Positions 35,752 through 43,992 of a stretch of DNA of 45,418 nt are shown piece after piece; position 1 is the stretch's first letter; every line of letters starts with the position of its first letter. The stretch covers positions 1-45,418 of the forward strand of contig NZ_JAFKIC010000134.1 in NCBI RefSeq assembly GCF_017306585.1, read 5' to 3'. Below the pieces are notes generated by a model that was given only the letters and a program-made list of their open reading frames with translations, searched no databases and was not told where the DNA came from. The position numbers and the translations under genes are program-made. This DNA comes from Mesorhizobium sp. (GTDB taxonomy: Bacteria; Pseudomonadota; Alphaproteobacteria; Rhizobiales; Rhizobiaceae).

Positions 35752-38700
35752 TTACTTCTTAAGCTGGTCGCGCAGGGCGGCGAGCTTGGCGAAAGGTGAG
35801 TCCGGATCGAAGCGGGCCGGGCGCTCCTCGCGCGGCTTGGGCTGGAAGGCGGGTTTTCCGCCGCCCTTGCCCCGGTCGGGGCCTTTGCCTTCCGCTCTGT
35901 TGTTCTTCCAGTCCGGCCTGCCGTCGCGGCGATCGGCGCGATCGCCTTGCGGCCGTCCGTCACGGCGCTGCTCGCCTTCGCCCTGCGGCTTGGGCTTGAA
36001 CTTGGAGCGGTCGAAGCGCGGCTTGCCGGCGCCGTCGCGCCGACCTTCATGGGCGGGGCGTTCGCCTGACGCGCCGGTCGCCTGAGCGCCACCAGCTTCG
36101 GCCGGCGCATTGCCGCGTCCGCGCGCCTGTCCGTTGCGCTGGCGATTGTTGCGGCCTTCGTGATGGCGGGGGCGCTGCTCGAAGCGGCCCTGACGCCACA
36201 ACAGGATCGGCTTCGGCGCTTCGGCTTCGGCAACGGCCTCGCCAAAGGCCGTTTCGGCCGCCACGGCAGGCTCGTCCGAAACCACCTCAGTTGCCGTCAC
36301 GGCTTCGGCAGCCGGTTCCGCTGGCGTTGCCTCGACAGGCACGGCTTCCACCTCCGGCTCGCCGGCAGGTTCAGCAGCGGCCTCGGCTATCGCCTCCGAT
36401 GCAGGTTCTTCTTCGGCTTCGGCAGGAGCTTGCACCTGCTCTTCCGGAACAGGGTCGGCCTGCGCTTCCGCGATGGCTTCGGCCGGAGCTTCGGCAGCGG
36501 CTGCCGGTTCGGAACCGTCCACCGCAGTCTCCGTAGCCCCATCCGTCGCGGCGGCTTCGGCCGCTCTGGCCTGCTCGGCGCGCGCGGCCTCTTCCGCCGC
36601 GAGCTTGGCGGCGGCGGCTTCCCGGGCGGCATTGTCCTGTGCCTCCAGCCGTGCCTTGACCTCGGCCGCCGGCTTCGGCTCGGCGCGATAGCCAAGGCCT
36701 TTCAGGATCTCTTCCATGTCGTCGGCGGTGGCGCCCAGAATGGACATCATCGGCGGCGTCACCATGAAGGACTGGCCGTCATAGGCGCCGTCCGGACGTT
36801 GGCCGAGGCCGGGCTTCCAGTTGGTCGCCGGGCGGATCAGGTCGGCCAGCCGCTCCAGAATGTCGATGCGCACGGCGCGGCGGCCGAGATTGCGGTAGCC
36901 GGCCAGCTTGTAAAAGGCCTTGTCGAAGGCCTGATCGATGACGACGGACGTGCGTCCGGATGCCAGCGCATGGACGACATCGCCAAAACCAGGCTTGTCC
37001 TTGCCGTCGTTCTTCAGCGCCCACAGCAGCGTCACCAGTCCGGCGGGAGCCGGCTTGATCAAGGCCGGCACGAAGACATGATAAGCGCCGAAGCGTACGC
37101 CCAGCCGGCGAAGCGCTGCCCGGCCTTCCTGGTCGAGCGACTTCATCTCCTCGGCGATGTCGCGGCGGTTGATGAGGCCGAAATTCTCGACCAGCTGGAA
37201 CGCGATGCCTCTGCCGATGCCCGAAATCTGCTCGGCATTCTTCAAATCGACCAGCGGCTTCAGCAGCGACTCGATCTGGAAATTGACGAACCGTTCGGCG
37301 CGCGCGGCGACCTTGTCGCGCGCCGGGCCGGTCAGCTGTTCGTCGGCCAAAAGCACGAGGCGCGGCTTCAGCGCGTCTTCGCCGGACACCAGCGTGCCGA
37401 TCGGCGCGCCGATCCAGCGCAGGACACCGTCCGAGCCAAGCGCGAGGTCGCCATTGGGGCAGGCGCCGAAGCGTTCGGCGCGCGCCTCGAATTCGGCGGC
37501 CAGCGCCTTCTGCGCGGCGGTGCGCACGGCCTTGGCGTCTTCGCCGCCGGCCGTCTGGTCGGCGGTGAAGCGGAACCCCTGCAATTCGCCAACGTGATGG
37601 CCTTCGACAAGGACGGTTCCGGTAGGACTGATTTCGGCTTCAGGCATGGTATTTTCTCTAAGGCGCCGCATGAGGACGGAAGTCCTGCGGTCTACGAAGC
37701 GTTTCGTCAACCGTTCATGCAGCGCATCCGACAGTCTGTCTTCGATTTCGCGCGTCTTTTCCTGCCAGTGTGCCTGATCGGCCAGCCAGCCGGGCCGGTT
37801 CGACACGAATGTCCAGGTGCGGATCTGCGCGATGCGGTGCGACAGCGTGTCGATGTCGCCCTCGGTGGTGTCGGCGCGGCGCACCTGCTCGGCCATGTAG
37901 TTCTCGTCGACATGGCCATGGCGGGCAAGGTCCATGTAGATCGAAGCGATGAGATCGGCGTGCTGGGCCGGCGCGATCTTGCGGTAGTCGGGCAGCGCGC
38001 AGGCTTCCCACAACAGCGCCACGCGTTTGGCATCGCTGGCAAGAGCGCGGATCTCCTCGTCGCGCGACAGATATTCGAGCGCCTGCGCATCGACGGCCGG
38101 CAGAGCGCGGGTCAGGCCCTCGACCGGCGCGTTGGTCTCGATCGAGCGCTTCAGCGCGTCAAGGCTGCTGAAGTCGAAGCGGGCGGTGCGCCATTGCAGC
38201 ACCTTCACCGGGTCGAAGTCATGGCTTTCGATCTTCTTGACCAGTTCCTCGTCGAGCGGGTCGACCTGGCCGGTGACGCCGAAAGTGCCATCGCGCAGAT
38301 GCCGGCCGGCGCGGCCGGCGATCTGGCCAAGCTCGGCTGCCGTCAGGTTGCGGTACTGATAGCCGTCGAACTTTCGGTTCTGGGCGAAGGCGACATGGTC
38401 GAGATCGAGGTTGAGGCCCATGCCGATGGCGTCGGTGGCGACGAGATAGTCGACATCGCCCGACTGGAATAGCGCCACCTGCGCGTTGCGCGTGCGCGGC
38501 GAAAGCGCACCGAGCACGACGGCGGCACCGCCCTGCTGGCGGCGGATCAGTTCGGCGATGGCGTAGACCTCGTCGGCGGAGAAGGCGACGATCGCCGTGC
38601 GGCGCGGCAGGCGGGTCAGCTTCTTGGAACCGGCATAGGCCAGATGCGACAGGCGCGGCCTCGTCACCACCGAGACGCCTTTGAGCAGACGCTGCAATAT

Positions 38701-39126
38701 GCCGTGCATGGTGGCGGCGCCGAGCAGCAGCGTTTCCTGGCGGCCGCGCAGGTGCAGGATGCGGTCGGTGAAGATGTGGCCGCGCTCGAGGTCTCCGGCG
38801 AGCTGCACCTCGTCGATGGCGACGAAGGCGGCATCGGTCTCGCGCGGCATCGCCTCGACGGTGCAGACCGAATATTTCGCGCCGGGCGGCTGGATCTTTT
38901 CCTCGCCGGTGATCAGCGCGACCTTGTGGGCCCCGACCTTCTCGCAGACACGGCCATAGACCTCGCGCGCCAGCAGCCGAAGCGGCAGGCCGATGACGCC
39001 GGTCTCGTGCGCCACCATGCGCTCGATGGCGAGATGGGTCTTGCCGGTGTTGGTCGGTCCAAGCACGGCGGTCACGTCGCGGCCCGACAGGATCAGCGGC
39101 TCTGTGTGTTTGGGCTGGATATTCAT
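35752..39126 (-). CDS. Suv3-like DEAD/DEAH-box RNA helicase with long disordered C-terminus
   Basis: A protein of about 1124 residues when started at 39126 (MNIQPKHTEPLILSGRDVTAVLGPTNTGKTH). Walker A GPTNTGKT is at 23-30 and the Walker B box DEVQ at 105-108. GAATM, LGALSPRTRNAQVALFQSGDVDYLVATDAIGMGLNLD and QIAGRAGRHLRDGTFG complete a superfamily 2 helicase core like mitochondrial Suv3, which acts with RNA-degrading enzymes. A helical domain follows to about residue 810. Residues about 815-970 are Ala/Glu/Pro-rich and acidic, then 975-1110 are Arg/Gly/Asn/Lys-rich and basic, probably an RNA-binding disordered tail. The weak upstream site leaves the exact start uncertain. Confidence 0.9.
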   Translation of the reverse strand: MNIQPKHTEPLILSGRDVTAVLGPTNTGKTHLAIERMVAHETGVIGLPLRLLAREVYGRVCEKVGAHKVALITGEEKIQPPGAKYSVCTVEAMPRETDAAFVAIDEVQLAGDLERGHIFTDRILHLRGRQETLLLGAATMHGILQRLLKGVSVVTRPRLSHLAYAGSKKLTRLPRRTAIVAFSADEVYAIAELIRRQQGGAAVVLGALSPRTRNAQVALFQSGDVDYLVATDAIGMGLNLDLDHVAFAQNRKFDGYQYRNLTAAELGQIAGRAGRHLRDGTFGVTGQVDPLDEELVKKIESHDFDPVKVLQWRTARFDFSSLDALKRSIETNAPVEGLTRALPAVDAQALEYLSRDEEIRALASDAKRVALLWEACALPDYRKIAPAQHADLIASIYMDLARHGHVDENYMAEQVRRADTTEGDIDTLSHRIAQIRTWTFVSNRPGWLADQAHWQEKTREIEDRLSDALHERLTKRFVDRRTSVLMRRLRENTMPEAEISPTGTVLVEGHHVGELQGFRFTADQTAGGEDAKAVRTAAQKALAAEFEARAERFGACPNGDLALGSDGVLRWIGAPIGTLVSGEDALKPRLVLLADEQLTGPARDKVAARAERFVNFQIESLLKPLVDLKNAEQISGIGRGIAFQLVENFGLINRRDIAEEMKSLDQEGRAALRRLGVRFGAYHVFVPALIKPAPAGLVTLLWALKNDGKDKPGFGDVVHALASGRTSVVIDQAFDKAFYKLAGYRNLGRRAVRIDILERLADLIRPATNWKPGLGQRPDGAYDGQSFMVTPPMMSILGATADDMEEILKGLGYRAEPKPAAEVKARLEAQDNAAREAAAAKLAAEEAARAEQARAAEAAATDGATETAVDGSEPAAAAEAPAEAIAEAQADPVPEEQVQAPAEAEEEPASEAIAEAAAEPAGEPEVEAVPVEATPAEPAAEAVTATEVVSDEPAVAAETAFGEAVAEAEAPKPILLWRQGRFEQRPRHHEGRNNRQRNGQARGRGNAPAEAGGAQATGASGERPAHEGRRDGAGKPRFDRSKFKPKPQGEGEQRRDGRPQGDRADRRDGRPDWKNNRAEGKGPDRGKGGGKPAFQPKPREERPARFDPDSPFAKLAALRDQLKK

Positions 39127-39845
39127 CGGCTCGGAAATAAGGCTTTCTGGCCACTCATTGTCGGGAGCGCGCCTCGCGTGGCGCGTGTGACAGGCGACAC
39201 ATAGGGATTTCGGGCGCGAAGCGAAAGCGGAATGTTCCGGCAGGGGCCTGGAGGTGCCTTGGTCAACCCGCAAATCAGCCGGCGCTTAACAGTTGGAACG
39301 AGTCTGGAACGAATCGGCGACGAATCGCTGACTCCTCGGGATTCAGCTTTTGTTCACGGCTACATATGGATTTCGTGACCATGAGTCTCACCACATGCTG
39401 AATCGTCGAACTGGCCCGTTTTATGCTAGGCGAGTTACGCCGTTAATCCTTGCCGGAACGCTGGTCGAGCGGCCCGCCGGCTTCCGGCCAAGATTATGAA
39501 ATTGTTAATCTTTCTGAATTTCGTCTTAAAGAATTCCGCAGGTTTCAGGCGATTAATGTTAACATTGCGCTCAAAGCCGGAACGAATCGGCGACAAACCG
39601 GCGCCGGCGCTATTTTCCCGGTTTGTTCCGTCAATATGTTGTGTTGTGAACAGCTTATCCACCGACAATCCACAGGCTTGACCACAGGTTTAGCCACAGA
39701 TTCCGGTGAGCCTGTCTGTCGCCGTTAACCTTTGCGTGCCGGATTGGATCATCGCGCGGCGCCGTGTTCCCGGACCCGCGGAACTGGAACTGAAAAGCGG
39801 ACCGGTTCCCGATCCGCTATCACGGCTTGAAGGCCGTTGCCTGTC
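39127..39845. other. Long noncoding region with GANTC cluster, AT-rich tract and DnaA-box-like array
   Basis: No gene is convincing in these 719 bases between phbB (3' end) and the helicase (5' end). They hold nine GANTC sites between 39300 and 39703, five of them within 45 bases. The AT-rich tract at 39494-39570 includes the perfect palindrome AATGTTAACATT (39555-39566). The 16-mer GGAACGAATCGGCGAC occurs twice, at 39306 and 39579. Four TTATCCACA-like 9-mers are spaced 11-12 bases apart at 39655-39698. The upstream part must also contain the helicase promoter. See the findings for interpretation. Confidence 0.75.
39655..39698 (+). promoter_or_regulatory. Array of four DnaA-box-like 9-mers
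   Basis: TTATCCACC (39655), CAATCCACA (39666), TTGACCACA (39678) and TTAGCCACA (39690) are all in the same orientation with start-to-start distances of 11, 12 and 12 bases, close to one helical turn. Against TTATCCACA they match 8, 7, 7 and 8 of 9 positions. Regular phasing of weak boxes beside an AT-rich tract resembles DnaA loading arrays. Confidence 0.55.
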
Positions 39846-40571
39846 TCAGGCGAAGTACTGGCCGCCATTGGCTGTGAGTGTCGAACCGGTGATGAAGCCG
39901 GCCTCTTCGGAAGCGAGGAACACCACGCAGCGCGCGATCTCTTCGGGTTCGCCGAGGCGGCCGACCGGGATCTGCGGCAGGATGCGCTCGTTGAGCACTT
40001 TCTCGTCGATCGCCTTGACCATCTCGGTGGCGATATAGCCGGGGCAGATGACGTTGACGGTGATGCCGGCGCGGGCCCCCTCTTGCGCGAGAGCCTTCGA
40101 GAAGCCGATGTCGCCGGCCTTGGCGGCGGAATAGTTGACCTGGCCGGCCTGGCCCTTCTGGCCGTTGATCGAGGAGATGGTGATGACGCGGCCGAACTTG
40201 CGGTCACGCATGCCGCCCCACAGCGGGTGCGTCATGTTGAAGACGCCCGACAAATTGGTGTCGATGACCTCTTTCCACTGCTCGCGCGTCAGTTTGTGGA
40301 ACATGGCGTCGCGGGTGATGCCGGCATTGTTGACCAGCACCGAAACGGGGCCGAGATCGGCCTCGACCTGTTTGATGCCGGCGGCGCAAGCGTCATAGTC
40401 GGCGACCGACCATTTGTAGACCGGGATGCCGGTCTCCGCCTTGAACTTCGCAGCCGCCTCGTCATTGCCGGCGTAGTTCGCGGCAACGGAGTAGCCGGCC
40501 TTCTTCAGGGCGATCGAGATCGCGGCGCCAATGCCGCGCGAGCCACCGGTGACGATTGCAACCTTGGTCAT
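39846..40571 (-). CDS. phbB: Acetoacetyl-CoA reductase PhbB
   Basis: PhbB reduces acetoacetyl-CoA with NADPH to (R)-3-hydroxybutyryl-CoA for PHB synthesis. The 241-residue short-chain dehydrogenase has the nucleotide motif TGGSRGIGAA, NNAG in VLVNNAGITRDAMFHKL, the catalytic Ser-Tyr-Lys set in ISSINGQKGQAGQVNYSAAKAGDIGFSKALA, and the PGYIATEMV loop. SINGQKGQAGQVNYSAAKAG is characteristic of PhbB rather than FabG. The start at 40571 follows AAGGGGA. It lies 89 bases downstream of phbA on the same strand, forming the phbAB operon. Confidence 0.95.
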   Translation of the reverse strand: MTKVAIVTGGSRGIGAAISIALKKAGYSVAANYAGNDEAAAKFKAETGIPVYKWSVADYDACAAGIKQVEADLGPVSVLVNNAGITRDAMFHKLTREQWKEVIDTNLSGVFNMTHPLWGGMRDRKFGRVITISSINGQKGQAGQVNYSAAKAGDIGFSKALAQEGARAGITVNVICPGYIATEMVKAIDEKVLNERILPQIPVGRLGEPEEIARCVVFLASEEAGFITGSTLTANGGQYFA

Positions 40572-40660
40572 GCGTTTCCCCTTTTGATATCGCCCTGTTG
40601 TCGGGCTTGGCAGGCACTGGATATGAAACGGGCGGCTTGCGCCGCCCGTCAATCGTTTTC

Positions 40661-41839
40661 TCAGAGGGCTTCCACGCACATGGCGACGCCCATGCCGCCG
40701 CCGATGCAGAGCGTGGCGAGGCCTTTCTTGGCGCCGCGGCGGCGCATCTCGTAGACCAGAGTGTTGAAGACGCGGGCGCCCGAGGCGCCGATCGGGTGGC
40801 CGATGGCGATGGCGCCGCCATTGACGTTGACGATCGAGGGATCCCAGCCCATGCCCTTATTGACGGCGCAGGCCTGGGCAGCGAAGGCTTCGTTGGCCTC
40901 GACCAGGTCGAGATCGCCGACCGACCAGCCGGCCTTTTCAAGGGCGCGCTTGGAAGCCGGGATCGGGCCAGTGCCCATGATCGACGGATCGACGCCGGCG
41001 GTCGCCCAGGAGGCGATGCGCGCCAGGGGCGTGATGCCGCGCCGCGCGGCTTCGGCTTCGCTCATCAGCAGCGCGCCGGCCGCACCGTCATTGATGCCCG
41101 AGGCGTTGGCCGCGGTCACCGTGCCGTCCTTGTCGAAGGCGGGCTTGAGCTTGGTCATGGCGTCGAGCGTGGCGCCGTGGCGGATATATTCGTCCTGGTC
41201 GACAATGGTGTCGCCCTTCTTGCCCTTGATGGTGAAGGCGACGATCTCGTCCTTGAACTTGCCGGCCTTCTGCGCGGCCTCGGCCTTGTTCTGCGAGGCC
41301 AGCGCAAAATGGTCCTGATCATCGCGTGTGATCTGGAACTGGCGGGCGACGTTCTCGGCCGTGTTGCCCATGTGGTAGCCGTTGAAGGCGTCCCACAGCC
41401 CGTCCTTGATCATGGTATCGATCATCTTGTAGTCGCCCATCTTGACGCCGGCGCGCAGATGCTCGGCATGCGGCGACAGCGACATCGATTCCTGACCGCC
41501 GGCGACGATCACCTTGGCGTCGCCCGTGGCGATCTGCTGCATGCCGAGCGCGATGGCACGCAGGCCCGAACCGCAGACCTGGTTGAGGCCCCAGGCGGTG
41601 GTTTCGATGGGCAGGCCGGCAAGGATCGAGGCCTGGCGGGCCGGGTTCTGTCCCTGGGCGGCGGTCAGGACCTGGCCGAGGATGACCTCGTCGACTTCGG
41701 CGGCCTCGACACCGGCGCGCGACAGCAATTCCCTGATGACGACGGCGCCGAGCTCATGCGCTGGCGTGGCCGCGAAGGCGCCGTTGAAGGAGCCGACGGC
41801 CGTGCGGGCGGCGCTGGCAATGACGATGGAATCGGACAT
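40661..41839 (-). CDS. phbA: Acetyl-CoA acetyltransferase PhbA (biosynthetic thiolase)
   Basis: PhbA condenses two acetyl-CoA to acetoacetyl-CoA, the first step to PHB. The 392-residue thiolase has the acyl-accepting Cys89 in NQVCGSG, the base His in NGGAIAIGHPIGASGAR, and the second catalytic Cys in LCIGGGMG. NEAFAAQ and the covering loop between about 120 and 250 are also present. The length and the Cys89 position equal those of the well-studied Zoogloea enzyme. The gene is divergent from phaR with about 300 bases between, containing probable PhaR operators. Confidence 0.97.
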   Translation of the reverse strand: MSDSIVIASAARTAVGSFNGAFAATPAHELGAVVIRELLSRAGVEAAEVDEVILGQVLTAAQGQNPARQASILAGLPIETTAWGLNQVCGSGLRAIALGMQQIATGDAKVIVAGGQESMSLSPHAEHLRAGVKMGDYKMIDTMIKDGLWDAFNGYHMGNTAENVARQFQITRDDQDHFALASQNKAEAAQKAGKFKDEIVAFTIKGKKGDTIVDQDEYIRHGATLDAMTKLKPAFDKDGTVTAANASGINDGAAGALLMSEAEAARRGITPLARIASWATAGVDPSIMGTGPIPASKRALEKAGWSVGDLDLVEANEAFAAQACAVNKGMGWDPSIVNVNGGAIAIGHPIGASGARVFNTLVYEMRRRGAKKGLATLCIGGGMGVAMCVEAL

Positions 41840-41983
41840 TTTCTTCTCCAGACTTCAAGGGTGTTGTTCTGTCGTTGAGGACTTTTCTTGCCCTTTCCAA
41901 ACCCCAAGTCAAACCGGAAATCGGCATGGCGCCCATGCGTCGCAAGCAGGCCGCGCATTGTGGTGCAGGCGGCCCGGGCGTTG

Positions 41984-42012
41984 CTGCGCAGCATATTTTG
42001 CCTGCTATGCAG
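41984..42012. promoter_or_regulatory. Probable PhaR operator between phbA and phaR
   Basis: CTGC-TAT-GCAG at 42002-42012 and the adjacent CTGC-GCAG at 41984-41991 are TGC-rich inverted repeats. PhaR from Paracoccus is known to bind CTGC-N3-GCAG type sequences. Further TGC/GCA words (TATATGC, CACTGCAC, ACTGC) continue to about 42043. The site lies about 120 bases before phaR and 150 before phbA, so one operator could serve both. Confidence 0.7.
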
Positions 42013-42135
42013 CATTATATGCTCCCGCACTGCACAAACTGCTTGGAATTATGAGGCTTTTGCGCATATCTTCAAAAAGGGCGCAATCGTTACCGGCTGC
42101 TTACTCAGGCGCGCCGGTGTCCGGGGAGGATGCAG

Positions 42136-42744
42136 ATGGCCGCAAAAGACGATCCGATCATTATCAAGAAATACGCCAACCGCCGCCTCTACAATACGGG
42201 CACCAGCACGTATGTGACGCTCGAGGACCTGGCCGAGATGGTCAAGAAGGGCGAGGAGTTCACCGTCCAGGACGCCAAGACCGGCGACGACATCACGCAT
42301 CCGGTGCTGACCCAGATCATTTTCGAACTGGAGAACAAGGATGGGCAGAACATGCTGCCGATCCCGTTCCTGCGCCAGCTGATCGCCTTCTATGGCGACC
42401 AGATGCAGATGATCGTGCCGAGCTTCCTCGAACAGTCGATGATCGCCTTCTCCAAGGAGCAGGAGCGGTTTCGCGAGCAGATGAAGGGCGCGATCGGCAA
42501 GTCGCCGCTCGACGTCATGAAGATGGCGACGCCGATGAAGGCGCTCGAAGAGCAGACGCGGCGCAACATGGAAATGTTCCAGAACGCGATGCGGCTGTTC
42601 ACGCCTTTTCCGCCAGCGGCCCCGACCCCTGCCGCGACCCCCGCCGAGCCCGCCCGGAAGGAAGCGCCGGAGAAGCCCGACGATCTGCAGCAGCTGAAGG
42701 ACCAGATCGCGGCCATGCAGCGCAAGCTCGACACGATGTCTTGA
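42136..42744 (+). CDS. phaR: PHB synthesis repressor PhaR
   Basis: The 202-residue protein opens with DPIIIKKYANRRLYNTGTSTYVTLEDLAEMVKKGEEFTVQDAKTGDDITHPVLTQIIFE, the conserved PHB/PHA accumulation regulator DNA-binding domain. A second conserved block, LPIPFLRQLIAFYGDQMQMIVPSFLEQSM, is followed by a variable Pro/Ala-rich part and a short terminal coiled coil. PhaR represses phasin and synthesis genes and is released when it binds PHB granules. The ATG at 42136 is preferred over one at 42130 because GGAGG (42125-42129) abuts the earlier ATG. It is divergent from phbAB. Confidence 0.94.
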   Translation: MAAKDDPIIIKKYANRRLYNTGTSTYVTLEDLAEMVKKGEEFTVQDAKTGDDITHPVLTQIIFELENKDGQNMLPIPFLRQLIAFYGDQMQMIVPSFLEQSMIAFSKEQERFREQMKGAIGKSPLDVMKMATPMKALEEQTRRNMEMFQNAMRLFTPFPPAAPTPAATPAEPARKEAPEKPDDLQQLKDQIAAMQRKLDTMS

Positions 42745-42751
42745 TCTAACT

Positions 42752-43900
42752 TCAGTCAATCCGGGGCAGCAATCCATCATAACGGCCGCGCGGCCTGATG
42801 ATGTTGCCACTCACGATCTGTTCGACCATGTGCGCGGCCCAGCCGACGCCGCGTCCAAGCGCGAACAGTTGAAACGGCGCGTCGCGCGGCAGGCCGAGGC
42901 CGCGCGTCATCACGGCCAAGGCAAAATCTATATTCGGACGGGCGCCGGTCGCGGCGATAACGGCGGTCTCCAGCGACCGCAATGTGTCGTCGCTGTTGCC
43001 GATGGCAGCCAGAAGCGCGGTGGCCCTGGGGTCGCCTTCGGGATAGAGCTGGTGGCCAAAACCCGGTAGTGGCCGGTCGTGGCCGAGCCAGCGCCGGATC
43101 GCGGTGTCGGCGCCGTGCCGTGCCGCGTCCTCGGCCAGATGCATCACCGCTTCGCCGGCGCCACCGTGCCGGGGCCCGGACAATGTCGCCAGGCCTGCCA
43201 GGAGGCACGCAGCGGGCGAAGCCCCGGTCGAGGCCGCGACGCGCGCCGCGAAGGTCGAGGCGTTGAGTTCGTGATCGGCAAGCAGGACAAGCGCCCGGCG
43301 GATCGCATCCGCGCCGTCATCGCTCACCGACCAGCCTCGCGCCAATCGGTGATGCAGCGGGTCGGACCCTGCCGATGCACCGAGGGCGCCGGCCAGTACG
43401 CCGATCGCGCGCGCGGCGTCGGTACACAGTGAGGCGGCGTTTCGCCCAAGCGAAGGCCGCTCCTGGCCGGCAAGCATGGCGAGCCGCGCAAAGGCCGAAG
43501 CACGGCCGGCCTGATCGGAGAGGGGCGCCGCCGTCTCGAAATGGGCCGGTTCGGGCAAGGCCCACAGCACGGCGGCGGTCTCCTCCAGCGTGGCATGTTC
43601 GCTGAGCGCGGCCGCATCCTGGCCGCGATAGATGAGGCGACCGTGCCAGACGGTCGAGATGGCGGTGACGATCGACGGCTCACCCCAGGCGATCGCGCTT
43701 TCGGCGATGGCCGAGGGGCTGCGCCCGCGCGCCCGGCGGGTCGCCAGGGCCGCGATGTCATCGGCGCGATATTCGCTGCGGCGCGGATCGGTGCGATCCG
43801 GACGCATGCCGATTCGGCCGCGGCTGACATAGGCGTAGAGCGTCTGCGGCCGCACCTTGAGCCGTTCCAGCGCCTCTTCCCGCGACAGCCATTCGGACAT
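42752..43900 (-). CDS. Citrate synthase family protein with N-terminal helix-turn-helix domain
   Basis: The 382-residue protein joins two parts. Residues 1-60 (WLSREEALERLKVRPQTLYAYVSRGRIGMRP, EYRADDIAALATRRARGR) are a MerR/excisionase-like helix-turn-helix. Residues about 70-382 are a short citrate synthase with all three catalytic residues: His245 in RHGGA, His283 in GFGHQLY and Asp325 in NIDF, plus the DHELNAST segment. It is shorter than the housekeeping GltA of about 430 residues. The start at 43900 follows an AGG-containing stretch. It is divergent from a second citrate synthase, with 92 bases between. A helix-turn-helix on a metabolic enzyme suggests DNA binding or a structural role; neither is shown. 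Confidence 0.87.
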   Translation of the reverse strand: MSEWLSREEALERLKVRPQTLYAYVSRGRIGMRPDRTDPRRSEYRADDIAALATRRARGRSPSAIAESAIAWGEPSIVTAISTVWHGRLIYRGQDAAALSEHATLEETAAVLWALPEPAHFETAAPLSDQAGRASAFARLAMLAGQERPSLGRNAASLCTDAARAIGVLAGALGASAGSDPLHHRLARGWSVSDDGADAIRRALVLLADHELNASTFAARVAASTGASPAACLLAGLATLSGPRHGGAGEAVMHLAEDAARHGADTAIRRWLGHDRPLPGFGHQLYPEGDPRATALLAAIGNSDDTLRSLETAVIAATGARPNIDFALAVMTRGLGLPRDAPFQLFALGRGVGWAAHMVEQIVSGNIIRPRGRYDGLLPRID

Positions 43901-43913
43901 GACGAGCCTGATA

Positions 43914-43937
43914 TTGATTATGTTGATCAAGATTGAT
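43914..43937. promoter_or_regulatory. Phased TTGAT direct repeats between divergent citrate synthase genes
   Basis: TTGAT occurs at 43914-43918, 43923-43927 and 43933-43937, spacing 9 and 10 bases, within the 92-base gap that must hold both promoters. TGATCA at the centre (43924-43929) is itself palindromic. This is a plausible binding site for the helix-turn-helix citrate synthase or another regulator. Confidence 0.45.
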
Positions 43938-43992
43938 GCTTCTTTTGCACACGCTTATCTCCGATCAGCAAAAGCTTCAAGGAGACAAGGCG

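Noticed and set aside
36160-38472. 770-codon plus-strand frame over the helicase
   Set aside because: Antisense to helicase motifs; His/Gly/Arg-rich shadow with no ribosome-binding site.
39127-39845. Short frames in the noncoding region, such as 39435-39668 and 39706-40038
   Set aside because: They lack ribosome-binding sites and family features, and overlap the GANTC/DnaA-box region or the phbB 3' end.
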